DNA of 64,000 nt from Chrysoperla carnea (GCF_905475395.1 NC_058339.1:53267172-53331171), one strand, 5' to 3'; shown: positions 23,501 through 36,029, numbered from the stretch's first letter. Made by a program: numbers and translations. The notes: generated from the letters alone by a model not told the origin.

Positions 23501-25721
23501 ACTACGTCTGAAACAAAATCAACAAGAACTGTTAGTTTTATTATGTTCCTGTGATTATCGGTTCTAATTATAAAGCAATCTGCCACTATTTTAAGGTAAT
23601 AAGGAAGTTAGCTAAAGTGAAAGAAGTAAAATTTAAGATTTTGTGCACTAAAAAAGTCATCGGTAACAAAGTTCTAATAAAGGTAAAATTTAAGGCAGGC
23701 CAAAAAAAAGATACGGTTACAAAGTTAAAAAGTTAAAAAACTGTATGGTTTAAGAATAACAAATCTGTAAGTAAAAATGTAAATCTATCGGATCTACAAC
23801 TGTCTTAAGGTGACTTCTACCGCTTTTTAATCGAATTGATCTGGAAACCCTGCTGAGAAAAGACTTCTGATCCAACAACGCATAGTAAAATAGAAAATTA
23901 AGAAATAGAAAAGCGGGAAAGTTCAACATTTATTACATAATATATTTTTTCAGTCTTTAAATGAATTTAAATTTTGTGTTTTTTTCGAGTTTATAAAAAT
24001 ACTTTTGATCAACAGAATAAACAAATTTTTCTTGATTTTTTCGATTTAATTAATATCGAAAATTGCTTATACTTCAGTGATATTATAAAAACATCAAACA
24101 AAATCTATCCCCGAATTTTGTAGAGTAATTGAGACCCCAAAAAGGCAAAAATTCAATCTTTTTGCGGCCGGGTGATTAGTTTCCGATATAAAAGCTGAAA
24201 TCGCATCGTGATAACGATTTTAGATTATGATTTCAAGAGATATTTTAAAAATCATTCACATAATCGTCAAATGAAAACTAGCTTATGTATTTTTTGGATT
24301 AAATTTACCTTATAAACTGACTTTCATAAGTTCTGGAACAAAAAAATCATTTGTTATTTTCCCTATTTTTTCAAAATTTCACCTAATTTGATAAAACTTT
24401 GTACAACCCCCCTGCTCCCCGTTAAAGAACAAAAAAAATTTGTAAGTAGGGGAAAGTGGTAGATAATGATCCCTTAGGGTAAAATTATTCCTCGCTGTTT
24501 TAACTGAATCATTAAAGCTGTCTATTATATTTACCCATAGATGGCTTTCACGTGATCAAATTAATCGTTGAACTAAGACTTATGGCGATGTATAAGCTAT
24601 TTCGTGTTTCGTAGCAAAAATATTAATTTTATTTCTTATGATCTATGGTAAAAGACACATTTCAAGGTAATATTTATTTTTTTGTGTTAGTTTTCGCCGG
24701 CTGGTTGTTTTACTCTTGGCTTTTGTTGGCTTTTAATAATAATTTTTTACTTAACACATTTTAATAGGCGTATAATAAATTTTAAGGTCAGTTTATATGG
24801 GTAAAATGATCCCCTTTATAAACGTTAAAATGATCCCTATTTTGTGTGTAAATTATAATAGGTAGAATGGTCCCCCATCATGCGGCGTGTCTTGAATGTG
24901 TTGATTTAGATGATTTTACCAGTGATTTTTGTTTTAATACTAATCGTTGATGCAATGCAGTGGGATCATTTTACTCACCTATTCTTACAAGGTCAGTAAA
25001 ACGATCCTTTTTGAGAAATATAAAATGGTTCTAAAAATTTGAACAAACCAAAACAAATTGACATGCCAATATTGAAACACTTGAGTAAATAAACCAAAAA
25101 TATTTCGACGTTATAGATATCTTGAATAGATTTTCTATAAATTACATATTTTCTTAGGGGAATCATTATAGAACTCCTTCCCTAAATACTAAATAAATAA
25201 TAGGCCTAAGGCATCATAGGCTAATGAATAATTTAATTCAATAACTAGAATAAAAAATCTGTGGTAGTCCAAGGAAACGCATTAGGTAGATATTGCAAGA
25301 AAATCAATAAAAAACGCGTACCATTCCTGTTTTTAAAGATTTTTTTGTATACGAGAAGACTATAGCTACTCTGACGACTAAAAACACAAAATTTTATAAA
25401 AAAATTGCAAATTTTTGTTTTCCAAACGGTCTAGTTTTAAAAATCTTCAAATTTATTGAGTATTAGCTGTCAAATTTTTCCCAAGCTTAATATTAAAGGG
25501 AGAAAATTTTATGTATCATAAAATTGAAGAAACTTTATAGTAGGAAATCAAATTTTTTCAACACTCCACCTTTTAGGTACATTTTTGACCGGATAATAAA
25601 CTCCTGGCGTGGTAGCCCCTTCGGAAATCGGTGATCCCGGTATAGTCACAATACGTGGTAAATCACGTTTCGATACCCAATTCACCAACGGCTCTTTCGA
25701 TGGCGATTCGTCAGACATCAT
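20527..25721 (-). CDS. Inward-rectifier K+ channel, Irk gene A, proximal isoform
   Basis: Six exons on the minus strand: 25721-25570, 23507-23145, 22293-22055, 21999-21696, 21633-21482, 20612-20527; joins are in phase and give 431 residues plus stop, the usual Kir length. Starts MMSDESPSK. Slide helix [16 protein letters not shown] (about 88-103), M1 about 104-128, pore Cys pair around CFLF, filter TIGYG (170-174; the intron splits the first Gly of GYG), M2 ending [12 protein letters not shown], then [10 protein letters not shown] (PIP2-contact region), immunoglobulin-like cytosolic domain with [27 protein letters not shown] and [11 protein letters not shown]. The position of the vertebrate Kir2 Asp172, 26 residues after GYG, is Gln200. 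The last exon adds an acidic tail ([10 protein letters not shown]). Homotetrameric or heterotetrameric plasma-membrane K+ channel by family knowledge. Tandem paralogue at 44121-49546. Confidence 0.92.
22655..22870 (+). repeat. Dispersed repeat, copy 1 (GTCTGTCTGTGATCACGATAA type)
   Basis: Lies in intron 3 region of Irk gene A (22294-23144). Contains GTCCGTCTGTCTGTGATCAC, GATAACTCAAAAACGAAGAG, GCAACATAGGTCAATTTGGC and GGACCCATCTTGTAAACC. An inverted second copy is at 47280-47410. I recall this family from other insect genomes but cannot name it. Confidence 0.6.
24449..25020. repeat. Repeat with recurring AAAATGATCCC motifs
   Basis: In intron 1 of the proximal Irk A transcript. Motif copies: AATGATCCC 24465, AAAATGATCCC 24803 and 24826, GAATGGTCCC 24864, GGGATCATTTTA (inverted) 24962, AAAACGATCC 25008. 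Spacing is irregular, so this is probably one dispersed element with internal motif repeats. No ORF. Confidence 0.5.
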
Positions 25722-28700
25722 TAAAAAATCACACGCACACACTCAACACATAAAAACTTTTTTTTTTCACAAAATCACAAAACGTCTCATCATCTCATTG
25801 TTCTATAAAAAAAATCTTACTGATAACAACAAAAAAAAGTGTTTTGCTTTTGCAAAAACAAACAAAGTATGATTGGCACGTTTTATTTAAGTCCGACAAA
25901 TATATACCAACAACGGTGTAAATATACCAAATATACGATAATTAACACTAAATAGTGATGATTGTTTATGCTTACAAAATATTACACGGCAATGAAAAAA
26001 AAAGTGTTTTGAACAATGAGATCTATTTTTGTTTAAATTATTTTTTATTACATTTTAAAATTTTTGAAGATGAATTAAATACTTTGTGTTATTAAACTTC
26101 CAAAACATTAAAAAAAACGATAACTGATAACCTTTTTAGTTTTTAAAAAAAGAATTCCATTTCATTAATTTTATTTTTTTCTGACAAAATAACTAATTGT
26201 TTATAATTTATTTATTTGTAATTTATATAGCTCGTAAAAAAGCTTTTGAACATGTGACGATGTGTGATTTGCTTTGAAAGATGATAGTCTTGAATTACTT
26301 AGCCATTGCATTGCATTGCAGTATTAAGTGATAAGTTTAATTTCATGTAGTAAGTTGATATTTTTTTATTATTTAATAATTTTAAGGTTGTATGGTCATT
26401 ATATATAAATCTGAAATAAATGAGCTTCAGAGCTTTTTTCTAAGTAATTGTGGCTTCATCCCAAAATAAGATGTGCAATGTGCATTTTTTGTGACACAGA
26501 GGTACCTTTGAGTTTAGAAGTGTGATTTTGAATATGCTGTAAAACAAAAACCCCTCTTAAAAAATTGTAGAAAAATAACTCCATATTAAAAAATTATAGA
26601 AAAATAAGTCAGGATTACCAATTATTACCAGGCTCTGTTCTTTCATCGCTTCAATTGTTGGTGATTGATTATTCTTGTAGAGTTTTTTTTCTCCCGAAAC
26701 TCTTCTTTTAAGATAAACTTGCAAAAGCCGCAATTAGTTAGATCCGAATAGTTTAAAAATTACTTAATTTACATTATTTAGCTAAAAATACATTTAACAA
26801 TTTTACAATTCAATTTATGTAATTTTCTTGTACACTTTTTTATGTATTTTAAGACGGTAAATAGAATTTGGAAAAATTGATAGGTTTTTGTTTTAAGTGT
26901 TTTCAAAATCGCACACTTAACTGCTCCACTCTGTAAAAATAGAACGGTGCAGAAAAGTGCTCTTTGCTTTTTATTTGGAGTACTTCGGTGGAAGTACGAA
27001 TAAGAAAATTATTTGTTAGATAATTCTTTGACCGTCCATAGAAAAAAACCATTATTTAGTTAATATACCTCCATATATAATACATGAATTGAAAAAAGAA
27101 GTTATAGGTAGAACTTTTCTTTTCGATAGATGTATTTTTAAACTCTTTATGGATATGAGTATATAATGTTTTAGTTTATAAAAATATTTAATGTTTGTGC
27201 CGATAATGGCCATACAACCTTAATATAATTTGAATAGCCGTTTATAGCGAGTTTGAATTGAGATAAATTATGGGGGATTGTTGTAGGTATTACTTTTAAT
27301 TTATTTATTAATATTTAAATTAGATGAAAAATGTTTACACCTGTGATAATAATTAGTTGTAATGGATATCAATTAATCATTAGTGTTAATTTCTGGTACA
27401 GTAAAACTGCTTTAAAACAGAGCTTTTGCTAAGGTTGTCTCCTCAAAGTTCCGCGAAGTCGGTAGACTAACCAGAAAGTCGGGAGATAGTGAAATTAATC
27501 TAATTATATCACTGAATGATAATACTGTTCGATATTTTTGATGTTTTGTGAACGTTCTCAGTTGTCAGAACTGTCGAATTTATCTGAATATATGAAGCAA
27601 ATAGAAAAAAAAATATCTTATTTTACCGAGCTCTGGAGAATTTATGTAGATATCGGAAATGGGGAGAGACTGCACGATTTCAGGAGTCTTCCGCTCAAAT
27701 TTGGAGGGATGGCAACTTCAGTTTTTGCCGATGTTCTTGTAGTGAAAAAACCCGCGCTTTGAATTCTAGTAAACGTTTTTGTTTATAATTAAAAAAATTC
27801 TTTCTGCTGGCGAAACTAAAATTAGAGATACACGCGATTGGAAAAACAGTTTCTTGAGAGCCTAATAGCCGAAGTTCAGCAATAAATAAATAGTATTAAT
27901 ATTTTTTTGGATAATAATTCAAGCTAGTTTAAAAAATTCAAATTTGTTTCTGTAAAGAATTCCCCCCACTTTGTCGTTCTAAGGTCTGAGATAGAAAGGG
28001 CCGCCCACGATTAATAAACCAAATTGTTCAAAATAAATCTCTTCATATTAGTTAAAATTATTTCGATCTAGTCACTCCAACAATAAAAACATAACACGAT
28101 ATTTGAGATAAAAATTTGTGTATTAATCGAACACAATACAAATTTTTTTACAAAACTATTAAAATATGAAAAATTAACATAAAAATTAAAAAAATTTACT
28201 TTCGAAACTACGAAATTATTGTAATTTCATAAACAAATTGTTTCGTGGATTTTACAAAAATTTGGTATGTTTGAGAATTATTTTTTCGATTTTTGTGTAA
28301 ATTTCGTTATGTATTTTTGGTTTGTAATTATTGCATTTTTAATTTTTTTTAATGAGTTAGATTTGTTCACCTACTCTTTGACAAAATTTTTTTGTATTGT
28401 GTTGTATGATTAAATTAGCGATGACGATGATTGCATTGCAATCGAGTATCGATATTTAGAAAAATGTAAGTTTGTTGAATCTGCATATTTTAAATTACAT
28501 TATTCAAATTTTTTAATGGGTAATTATTTTTATTTTCAATTTCTTGACATTAATTTATTATTTAAATAAATATAAATATGCCTCAAGTTGAAATCAATAA
28601 AACTTATTTGATTAGAAGCAAATTCATTATTTTATTTTCACATTAAGTTCAAGAAAGCAAAAATGTTAATTGCATGAATTTTTTTGATATTTAATTACCT

Positions 28701-29689
28701 CCTCCAGGTACTTGATAAATTAGTTGATTTGTAACCTAAAGCAGGAGTACGATTTTTATATTTGCTAAGCTAAAATGGAAAGCAAAAGAGTAATTTATTT
28801 GCTATATACAGCCAAAGATACAGCATATCTTTATTGACTAGAAATTTGCTAAAAATGTATATGAAAGAAATTTGAAAAAATTCACAATAATTTCGTGTTT
28901 AATTAATAAAAAATACTTCTTCACATTCCGCGAGTTTTATTAAAAAACAATCGCTCTTGCATAAGATATTCAATGGAAATTTTTTTTTGCAAATATAAGT
29001 TTTCTTTTTTCCCCTGTTAATTTCATTACAGATGCACTTGATAAATTTTGATAAGAATTGAAGAGCTGACCTAATAATTTCAATATTAATCAAACACTTA
29101 ATCAAAATTTGCATAAATATTAATAAAAATAAGTGTTCCTAATGCAGTTTAATAGTTTAATACCTAAAAAGACACATGTCAACAATTTTATACAGTACAA
29201 CCTATTTAATTTCTTGTGCATTTCAATTTAAAAATATTTTCAAAATTGATTTTTTCCGCACCTAAAATGTAAAGCAAACTTCTTTTGAAAATAGAAATAT
29301 TGTAAATAAGAATAGTTATGTAATAGAAACAGTAAACAACTTTATTTAATATTTATAGCTTGTTCAAGTAAATAATGTGATTATTATTAGTTTACTTTTG
29401 AGAAAATATCAATTTTTAATATATGTTATTGAAGGCCATACTGTATCAGGTGCTATGAATATATTATTTACACCTTACAAAAATATTCAAAAACTTTTTA
29501 ATCAAAATGAGATTCATTTCAATAACAAAAATTATTTAATTAAACTGTAATTTAGCCCGACAAATACATATGACATTCGCATTAACTGTCGGAATTGCTT
29601 CAATTTTTGATCGCTTTGAATTTTTTTTAAAGTCTGTTCAACATTCATATCATTTCAAAGCTGAAAGTTAATGAATTTACAATTTTTGT
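25722..29689. other. Long 5' interval of Irk gene A, no gene recognised
   Basis: Upstream of the proximal start and inside the intron used by the distal isoform (23508-34227). Must contain the proximal promoter just above 25721. The ORF at 27538-27762 shows no recognisable domain. AT-rich, with TACAGTAAAACTGC at 27398 resembling a pogo-type terminus, but no partner end was found. Confidence 0.4.
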
Positions 29690-29699
29690 GTACTTAATA

Positions 29700-30690
29700 T
29701 GAGTCTAAGTCCCTCTTACATGATATTTTTAAGGGTGTTATGTACAAATTTTAAACATTCTTTGACTGGTACTTGAAACTATGACTTTTTATAGAAGTAT
29801 CTTAAATATTCTCTGGTGGAAATAATAACTTATAAAGAAAAGCGATTTTCTAGATAAGAATGGTTAAAGTTACAATTGAATTTCAAGTAATGCGATTATA
29901 CCCTTTACTCTATCGGTTTGAGGATATGTTATAGGTATTCATATTCTACCTGTTCTGGGTACTTTTATTTTTCGAAAAATAAAAGTATACTATTAATTCT
30001 ATTAATTTTTACAATTTTCATTTTACACACAAAGGTACAGTAGAATAAAGCAGTGGAAATTATAAAATTTTCTTTCTCTATTTTAATGGGAGGGTATTTT
30101 TGCTTGCCCTGGGCTTATAGAAGTTTTTCTTATTTCACTGTACCTGGGTGTAAAAATGAAAATTGGGAAAAGTAAAAGTACCCTGAGCAGGTAGAATATG
30201 AATTCAATTCAATTTATTCATTATTTTTTTAAACAATACAAATATTGTACCGAATATGTCATAAAATCGATAGAGAGAAAATGAATACCTTTAACATATC
30301 CAAATTTCAAATCGATAGAGTAAAGGGTATAATCGCAGTGCTTGAAATTCAATTGTAACTTGAACCATTTGTTTCTGGAAAACCGCTTTTCTTTATACAT
30401 TTTTTTCCACCAATGAATATTTAAAAGGATTCTTTAAAAAAATTTGTGTGTAACAGCCTTAATAGCTTTTGTTATCTCAACACATTAGACCACTTAAAAA
30501 ATGATAGTGAGACTGTACACTTCAGTGAAAAACGTACATTACGTATTTTTATTTGAACAAATAGAAAGAAGCGAAAAAGTGCGTTTTCTATTGAAGTATA
30601 CAGTGTCACCTTCATATGTTAAGTGGTATAATGTGTTAAGATAGCACAAGCTATTTAAACTATCATGTATGAGGGACTCTCTTATATAAA
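29700..30690. mobile_element. Nested foldback element
   Basis: Main arms 29804-29975 and 30166-30425 pair over long blocks (TTACAATTGAATTTCAAG, GCGATTATACCCTTTACTCT, CATATTCTACCTG); an inner pair GGTACAGTRRAATAA and GAGGGTATTTTTGCTTGCCC extends toward the centre. The right arm has extra sequence (30230-30280) absent from the left. Flanking it, AGTCCCTCTTACATGATA (29708) is inverted at 30668 (TATCATGTATGAGGGACT), and 30460-30660 is itself an inverted repeat (AAGTGGT...TGTGTT). The outer family recurs at 54470-54530. Confidence 0.65.
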
Positions 30691-31804
30691 GCACACAAAA
30701 ATTAGTGCAAGTAATGATGTAAAATTTGGACTCCAAAAAAATTACGTTACGACCGCGAGAGTTCCTTTAAACTCATATCGAAACATTTCCTCGTTGTTTG
30801 AGAGCCATAAAAATTTGCTTCCAAACAGAAAAAAGGAAGAATAGTAGGACAGAATTTACAAGTAGTAATAATAATAATGAAAAACTTAGTCTTGAAAATA
30901 ATTTCGAGTCAAAAGGACCTCCATACTTTTTACTGTCAGTTAAAAAATAAAATGTATTGACAAAACAAAACGATGTATTATTCTTTTAAATTAGTTAGCA
31001 CAAGTAGTTAAATTATGTATGCAATAATGATTCACGATAAAAGCATAAAAATTGCTGTAATAAATGACTTTTTTTATTTACATTTTTTTGGACACAAGGT
31101 CAACAATTGGATTTTACGTTATCTTTAAGTTATGACAATTTACTTATCTGTAATTGTGCACGTAAAAAAATTTTATTACAAAATAAGATGTCTGAATGTG
31201 ACGTTTATATTTGTAATATGATAACTTATTTGGAAAAAAACCCCATCATTAATATAGTTTATGGGGAAGAAAATTAAAATATGGAATTTATGGACGTTTG
31301 GAATTTCCATTGATGCACATTGCACAGTAGTATAAAATACAATTGCGACAATAAGGCTGAACGTAGTTTCACGCTGATTACACTAATAGTATATTGTTTT
31401 GATTTTACAACAATACTGTCAAAAATTAAAGAAGAATATTCAAGTACTGATACGATATCTGGCGAAGAAAAGAAACGATCGTGCTTTTACAATATAATCA
31501 CGTTATGGTAGAATGAACGCAATCAAAGGATTAACCAAAAAACACACAGACCCGGGCTAATTCGACCCCAATAACGCGCGCCTTCACAGGGATAACTAAA
31601 TAATGGAAAAGTATCTAATTTGTTATTTAAAAAGTAGAACAGCATATAAAATATATTACAGGTATATTTTTTTAGAATTCTTTTAAAGTATTGTGGTCTA
31701 AGAGACAGTATAAGGTCGATCTTCACCCATCTGATAACTTGATATTTTATATTTTTTCATATTTTTTATGAAATTTTATTGATTTTTAAAAACTCTCACC
31801 ATAA

Positions 31805-32145
31805 TTTTTCTATCGAAAATTCATGGTTATTTTTAATTTAATTAATTTTAATCATTTTTTTAAGACAAGCTTGTACTATCATTTTCGTAATTAAATTATC
31901 TTTCTTCTGATACTAATTTCGAATTGCTAACAGATCGGTGTAGTTACCTATATTGACTTCATATGGTTCATATGGTATGAACAGATCTACACCGATCTGT
32001 TAACAAATCGAAATTGGTACCAGAAGAAAGATAATTTAATTACGAAAATGATGGTACAAGCTTGCCTGAAAAAAACCGTTCATGGAATAAAATGATTAAA
32101 ATTAATTAAATTAAAAATAGCCATGATCACTTTTCGATAGAAAAA
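31805..32145. mobile_element. Foldback MITE with about 140-160-nt arms
   Basis: Arms 31805-31943 and 31987-32145 are reverse complements at high identity: CAGATCGGTGTAG, AATTAAATTATCTTTCTTCT, TTTTTCTATCGAAAA at the tips. The 43-nt loop contains CATATGGTTCATATGGTATG. No ORF. Lies in the distal-isoform intron of Irk gene A. Confidence 0.8.
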
Positions 32146-33134
32146 CTATTAAAGAAATTATTTAAAAAATGCTGAAATTTTGTTTAAAAACCAAACATGA
32201 ATAAGTTAGCTTTACTAGTCAAGGTTGTAGATTCCCTCCAGGAATCTTGTTCGTCCGTCCCACTTTAACAAATACATAGATAAGCAGTTATAATTTCTAA
32301 GGTACTTACATCATAATTTGTATTCCCTTTTTTTTAAATATTATTCTACTTTCAAATTTTATCAAATATTACTAAACAGAAAAACATAAAATTCAATGAA
32401 ATATTTCCAAAATTACATGAAATTGATAAAATAAATCATTTTTTTGAGATAACGCCAGGTATAACACGTATAATCTTTATATAAGATATGATTTAAGATA
32501 ATATGTAGGAAATTATTAATATTTGTTGTTTCAGTTGTTTTTTATGAAAAAGTTTTTTCTCAATTTATTCATAAAACAGAAAAATTGGGTTCTTAGTGAA
32601 TTTATTAACGCAGTTACAAATTTTGGTAAATCAAGTGATAACTCTAGTTTTTAGGAAATTACAATCTGTGGAAAATAAATATTGTGTCTTTTTTTTAAAC
32701 ATTGCGTTTGTCTTACATAAATGTTCTAGTGAATTTAGTGTACCGGAAATAAAAGAAATTTTTTTAAACTAAAATAAGTGAAGAATAAAAAAAAAATTAT
32801 TCACAGTTATATATTTTTTTTATAAATAACATAAATATTAAAATTAATTGTGAAAAAAACTTGAAAAAATCAAGTTTGGGTATGAACCTATTTAAAAATT
32901 TGTTTACAATACTTAAGTGTAGGCAATCAATTCATTCATTTCTCCCCAAAAGTATGAAGTTAATATAGCTCAAACTTTTTTTATAATAAAAATTTGGACT
33001 TCGTACCACACTCATTCAAGTGCTATTTGATATCATTTCCTCCACGAAACCTTTAACTTGTGTAAAACAGAATAATTCATAAATTAATCCAATAATGGGT
33101 AGTAATATTGTCTTTTGCAAATATAAACCAGAAA

Positions 33135-33545
33135 AATTAATTTCCTTAAAAATTATAAGACATTTTCTTCTTATTTTTTTTCACAAATGTAAAAAATGTT
33201 ACCTACTTGGATTAGTATGGTTCTACCGTCCCGAATTATCATGAAATAAATTTTTATTGTATAATTTTAAGCAGAATGTGGATTAATTTCCTCAAAAATT
33301 AAGAACACATTCTTTTCTCACAAATGTACAAATGTTACTTGGATTAGTATGGTTCTACCGTCCCGAATTTTTACGAAATAAATTTTTATTGTCTAAGTTT
33401 AAGCAGAAGAGGAATTAATTTCCTTAAAAATTAAAAACACATTTTTTTTCTCACAAATGTAAAAATGTTACTTGAATCATTACGATTCTATCGTCCCGAA
33501 TTATAACGAAATAATCTTTTATTGTATAATTTTTAGGAGAAAGTG
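33135..33545. repeat. Three tandem units of about 135 bp
   Basis: Units start near 33135, 33282 and 33413 (AATTAATTTCCTT/C). Shared blocks: CACAAATGTA, ATGTTAC, TACCGTCCCGAATT (third copy ATCGTCCCGAATT), GAAATAAATTTTTATTGT. Divergence between units is modest. The third unit ends at about 33545. Confidence 0.82.
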
Positions 33546-33635
33546 TTTATTTGTTAAGTGGAGATTTCCGGTTTACTTTCGTCGTAACTATTTGTATTCA
33601 CTGCTGAAAAAATTTATTTGTGATTGATATTGTTG

Positions 33636-34041
33636 GTTTCCGATTAAAACTCACTTTATAAGATCATTTAAAAGAAAATATATCACAGCGATATCGCTTA
33701 AAATTCTACGCGATTTTAGGGGATTTCTCAGAAACTATTAATCCAATAAAAATTGAGTTTTAACGAAATTGGAAAAACCTTTTTATTCGAACTTTTTTTT
33801 GTTTCTGATTTCAATAAAACTTAGTTTATTAGGTGATTGAAACTCAAAAAATTCAAATATCACCTTTATTGGACTATGGGGAGAATTGTTTCAGAGATAT
33901 CGTCTAAAATTTCTCCGAAAATCGCACTTTCCGCAGGGTTTGAAGCAATATGACAGTAACCTGGCATCTGATCGTTTAATGGTGATAACAATATTTTTGA
34001 TTGTTAAAATAAACTTATAAAGTGAGTTTTAACGTAATTCG
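33636..34041. repeat. Element bounded by 22-27-nt inverted ends
   Basis: CGATTAAAACTCACTTTATA at 33641 is inverted at 34014-34041 (CTTATAAAGTGAGTTTTAAC). The interior contains two further partial copies of the phrase TTTCAATAAAACTTAGTTTA / AATAAAAATTGAGTTTTAAC. Possible MITE relic directly next to the tandem units. Confidence 0.5.
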
Positions 34042-34227
34042 AAAAAAAATTTTTTTTCCCGTTTTTTTTGGAATTTTTTTAATTACGTGATTTTATTTCT
34101 TGCGATAGATAAGTAAGTTTTTATTATCTGATGGCCCTTAGAATATAAAATTGTATGATCTTTGATAGATAGATTCAATTACTAAATTGCTATTTAAATT
34201 ATTTGATTGAATTACTATGGTAATTAC

Positions 34228-36029
34228 CTTGTTAAAGAATCTTGTCCTGATTGTATTCCTCCCGATATACTACCAGGCTGATTTAATCCACTTCCATAAG
34301 TTGAAACACGAGCTAAACTTGGTACTCGTGGAACAATTTGTATCGGTAAACTAATTCCTAAATAAAATTAAATATTTCTATATCATATTTTAATTTTAAA
34401 TTAAATGAATTTTAATTTTAAAAACGTATTTTAGAGAGACTCGTTGATTTAAAAAAATTTATGATCACTTAAAATTTGAGCTTAATTTTCAGCCAAAAAT
34501 TCACTTAATTTTTATAAGAATTTATGTGGAAAGAAATTCATGAATCATAGTTTTCACAATAGAATGTAACCTTTTGCCATGGAATAGATTCTAGAATAAT
34601 GCCAAGTTAACACGCAACCCTATGACTTGAAGCGCTTAAAACCACTTTAATAACAACCACGCCAAACTTTTATTCTTTTTAAATAGCCGCATTTTTATTC
34701 AGAAAACAAATTATTATAAAATAATGCTTCCTTTCGAAATTTTTATGCTTAGATCTGTCGTTTACTCAATTAATTGGCGTTATGGTCGTTATTACAAAAA
34801 GTTGTATTTTGCTATTTCCACATTTTTGTTCAATTCTTTGGAAAACGTTTTTTAAATCTAAAAATAATAAATTTTTTAAAAAATTATTGGGTTATCTTTA
34901 GTATCATACAAAAGTTAACCATTTTTGATAATTATTTTTTAAAGATTAATTCTTGAAAAGCTAGAAGGAAACCACTGCCTTCGACAAAAATTTTGTTTAG
35001 TGATGAGGCACATTTCTGGCTTAATGGATAACGCAACAAACAAAATTATCGTTTTTGGTCTGAATCGCAATCTGAAGAGATTCAATAGTGTTAATATTAC
35101 ATTCAGGCAAAACAACATTTTTTTGTGGGATGAGTGGTAAGTTGGCTGCCAAGATCGTGTGGCATCACACCCGTAGAATTTTTCTTTTGGATGTAAAATC
35201 CAAAGTCTATAAGCCAAATATATCTCCCGTAAATTCGAGAAATATAACTAGAAATGTTCGGATGCGGATCGAAAATTGGAACTGCAGAATGATTCTTTTG
35301 TATGATAATAAAAAAAACTCAATAAATTAATTATTTTAAATTTTTGTTTTAGTTTTGAAAAAAGTACCTCCAAAGAAATCACCTTTAATGATTCGGATTT
35401 AAAATTCAAAGGTGGCATTTTTAATTCTGTCTATAGCTTTAGGGTATAAAAAATTCTAATAAAAGTTGGTTTTTTGAAAATATGAAAACTATTTTTAAAT
35501 ATGAAGATAATTATTGCCTACAATTCTGTAGGCAATAATTAATTAATTAGTTTGTTGGGAAATTCATTAAAACATAAAATTTTCATTCAGAACCCCTGTT
35601 GAGTAAAAAAAATTAGCAATACCATAAAAATTGTCTAACAATAGAATACACTATCTTACAAAGTTAATCACTCGAAATAAATCAAAATAATTGTTTATCG
35701 GCAAGGTCATTCCATAAAAGATCATTTATATAAGAAATCAATAAAACATTTTAAGATGTCTCTACCTGTTAATAATTAAAAAAAAAAAAAAAAACACAGA
35801 AACAGTGATTACCTCTATTTGCAATTAATGTTGACGATAAACGATCATATGTATTATTCTTTTGCATTTTATTACTACTTATCGTAATCGGTTTAAATAA
35901 TTTTGAATCATCTTCAGTATTTGTATCTTCACTATCTTCATCACCGCTACCGATCCGACATATAACTGGCTTACGATCGATGGTACTAGCCGTCGATGAT
36001 GAATCTTTTGATTTACTCGACCGCATCAT
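34228..36029 (-). CDS. Alternative distal 5' exons of Irk gene A
   Basis: Two exons, 36029-35813 and 34357-34228. The first begins MMRSSKSKDSSSTASTIDRK and encodes a Ser- and Asp-rich N-terminus (GSGDEDSEDTNTEDDSK); it ends in phase 1 and joins GISLPIQIVPRVPSLARVS in the second, which ends in phase 2 with bases AG. The channel-core exon at 23507 begins with one base (A), so AG+A makes Arg and the frame is preserved; the proximal exon at 25570 also ends AG. The two 5' ends are therefore interchangeable and predict a 496-residue form. No other plus-or-minus gene nearby can accept these exons: Irk gene B lies upstream in the direction of transcription. Inferred from phase and composition; no transcript evidence. 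Confidence 0.8.
34960..35330 (+). pseudogene. mariner-type transposase relic
   Basis: Plus-strand fragments in shifting frames. FSDEAHFWLNG (34996-35028) is the block around the second catalytic Asp of mariner/IS630-type DDE transposases; after a stop comes RNKQNYRFWSESQSEEIQ. A second part, CGITPVEFFFW (about 35152-35186), corresponds to the third catalytic block, with Glu where Asp is usual, then KSKVYKPN and ENWNCRM near the C-terminus. The sequence between the blocks is deleted and several stops are present, so it is non-functional. Terminal repeats were not located. Family recognition is from recall. Confidence 0.75.
35503..35538. repeat. Short palindrome
   Basis: TTATTGCCTACA, a short loop (ATTC), then TGTAGGCAATAA: a near-perfect hairpin between the mariner relic and the distal Irk A exon. 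Confidence 0.6.

Noticed and set aside
27538-27762. 74-codon plus-strand ORF
   Set aside because: No recognisable motif, no flanking splice logic, inside an intron.
33135-33545. CRISPR-like array
   Set aside because: Units are 135 bp and similar along their whole length with no unique spacers; the genome is eukaryotic.
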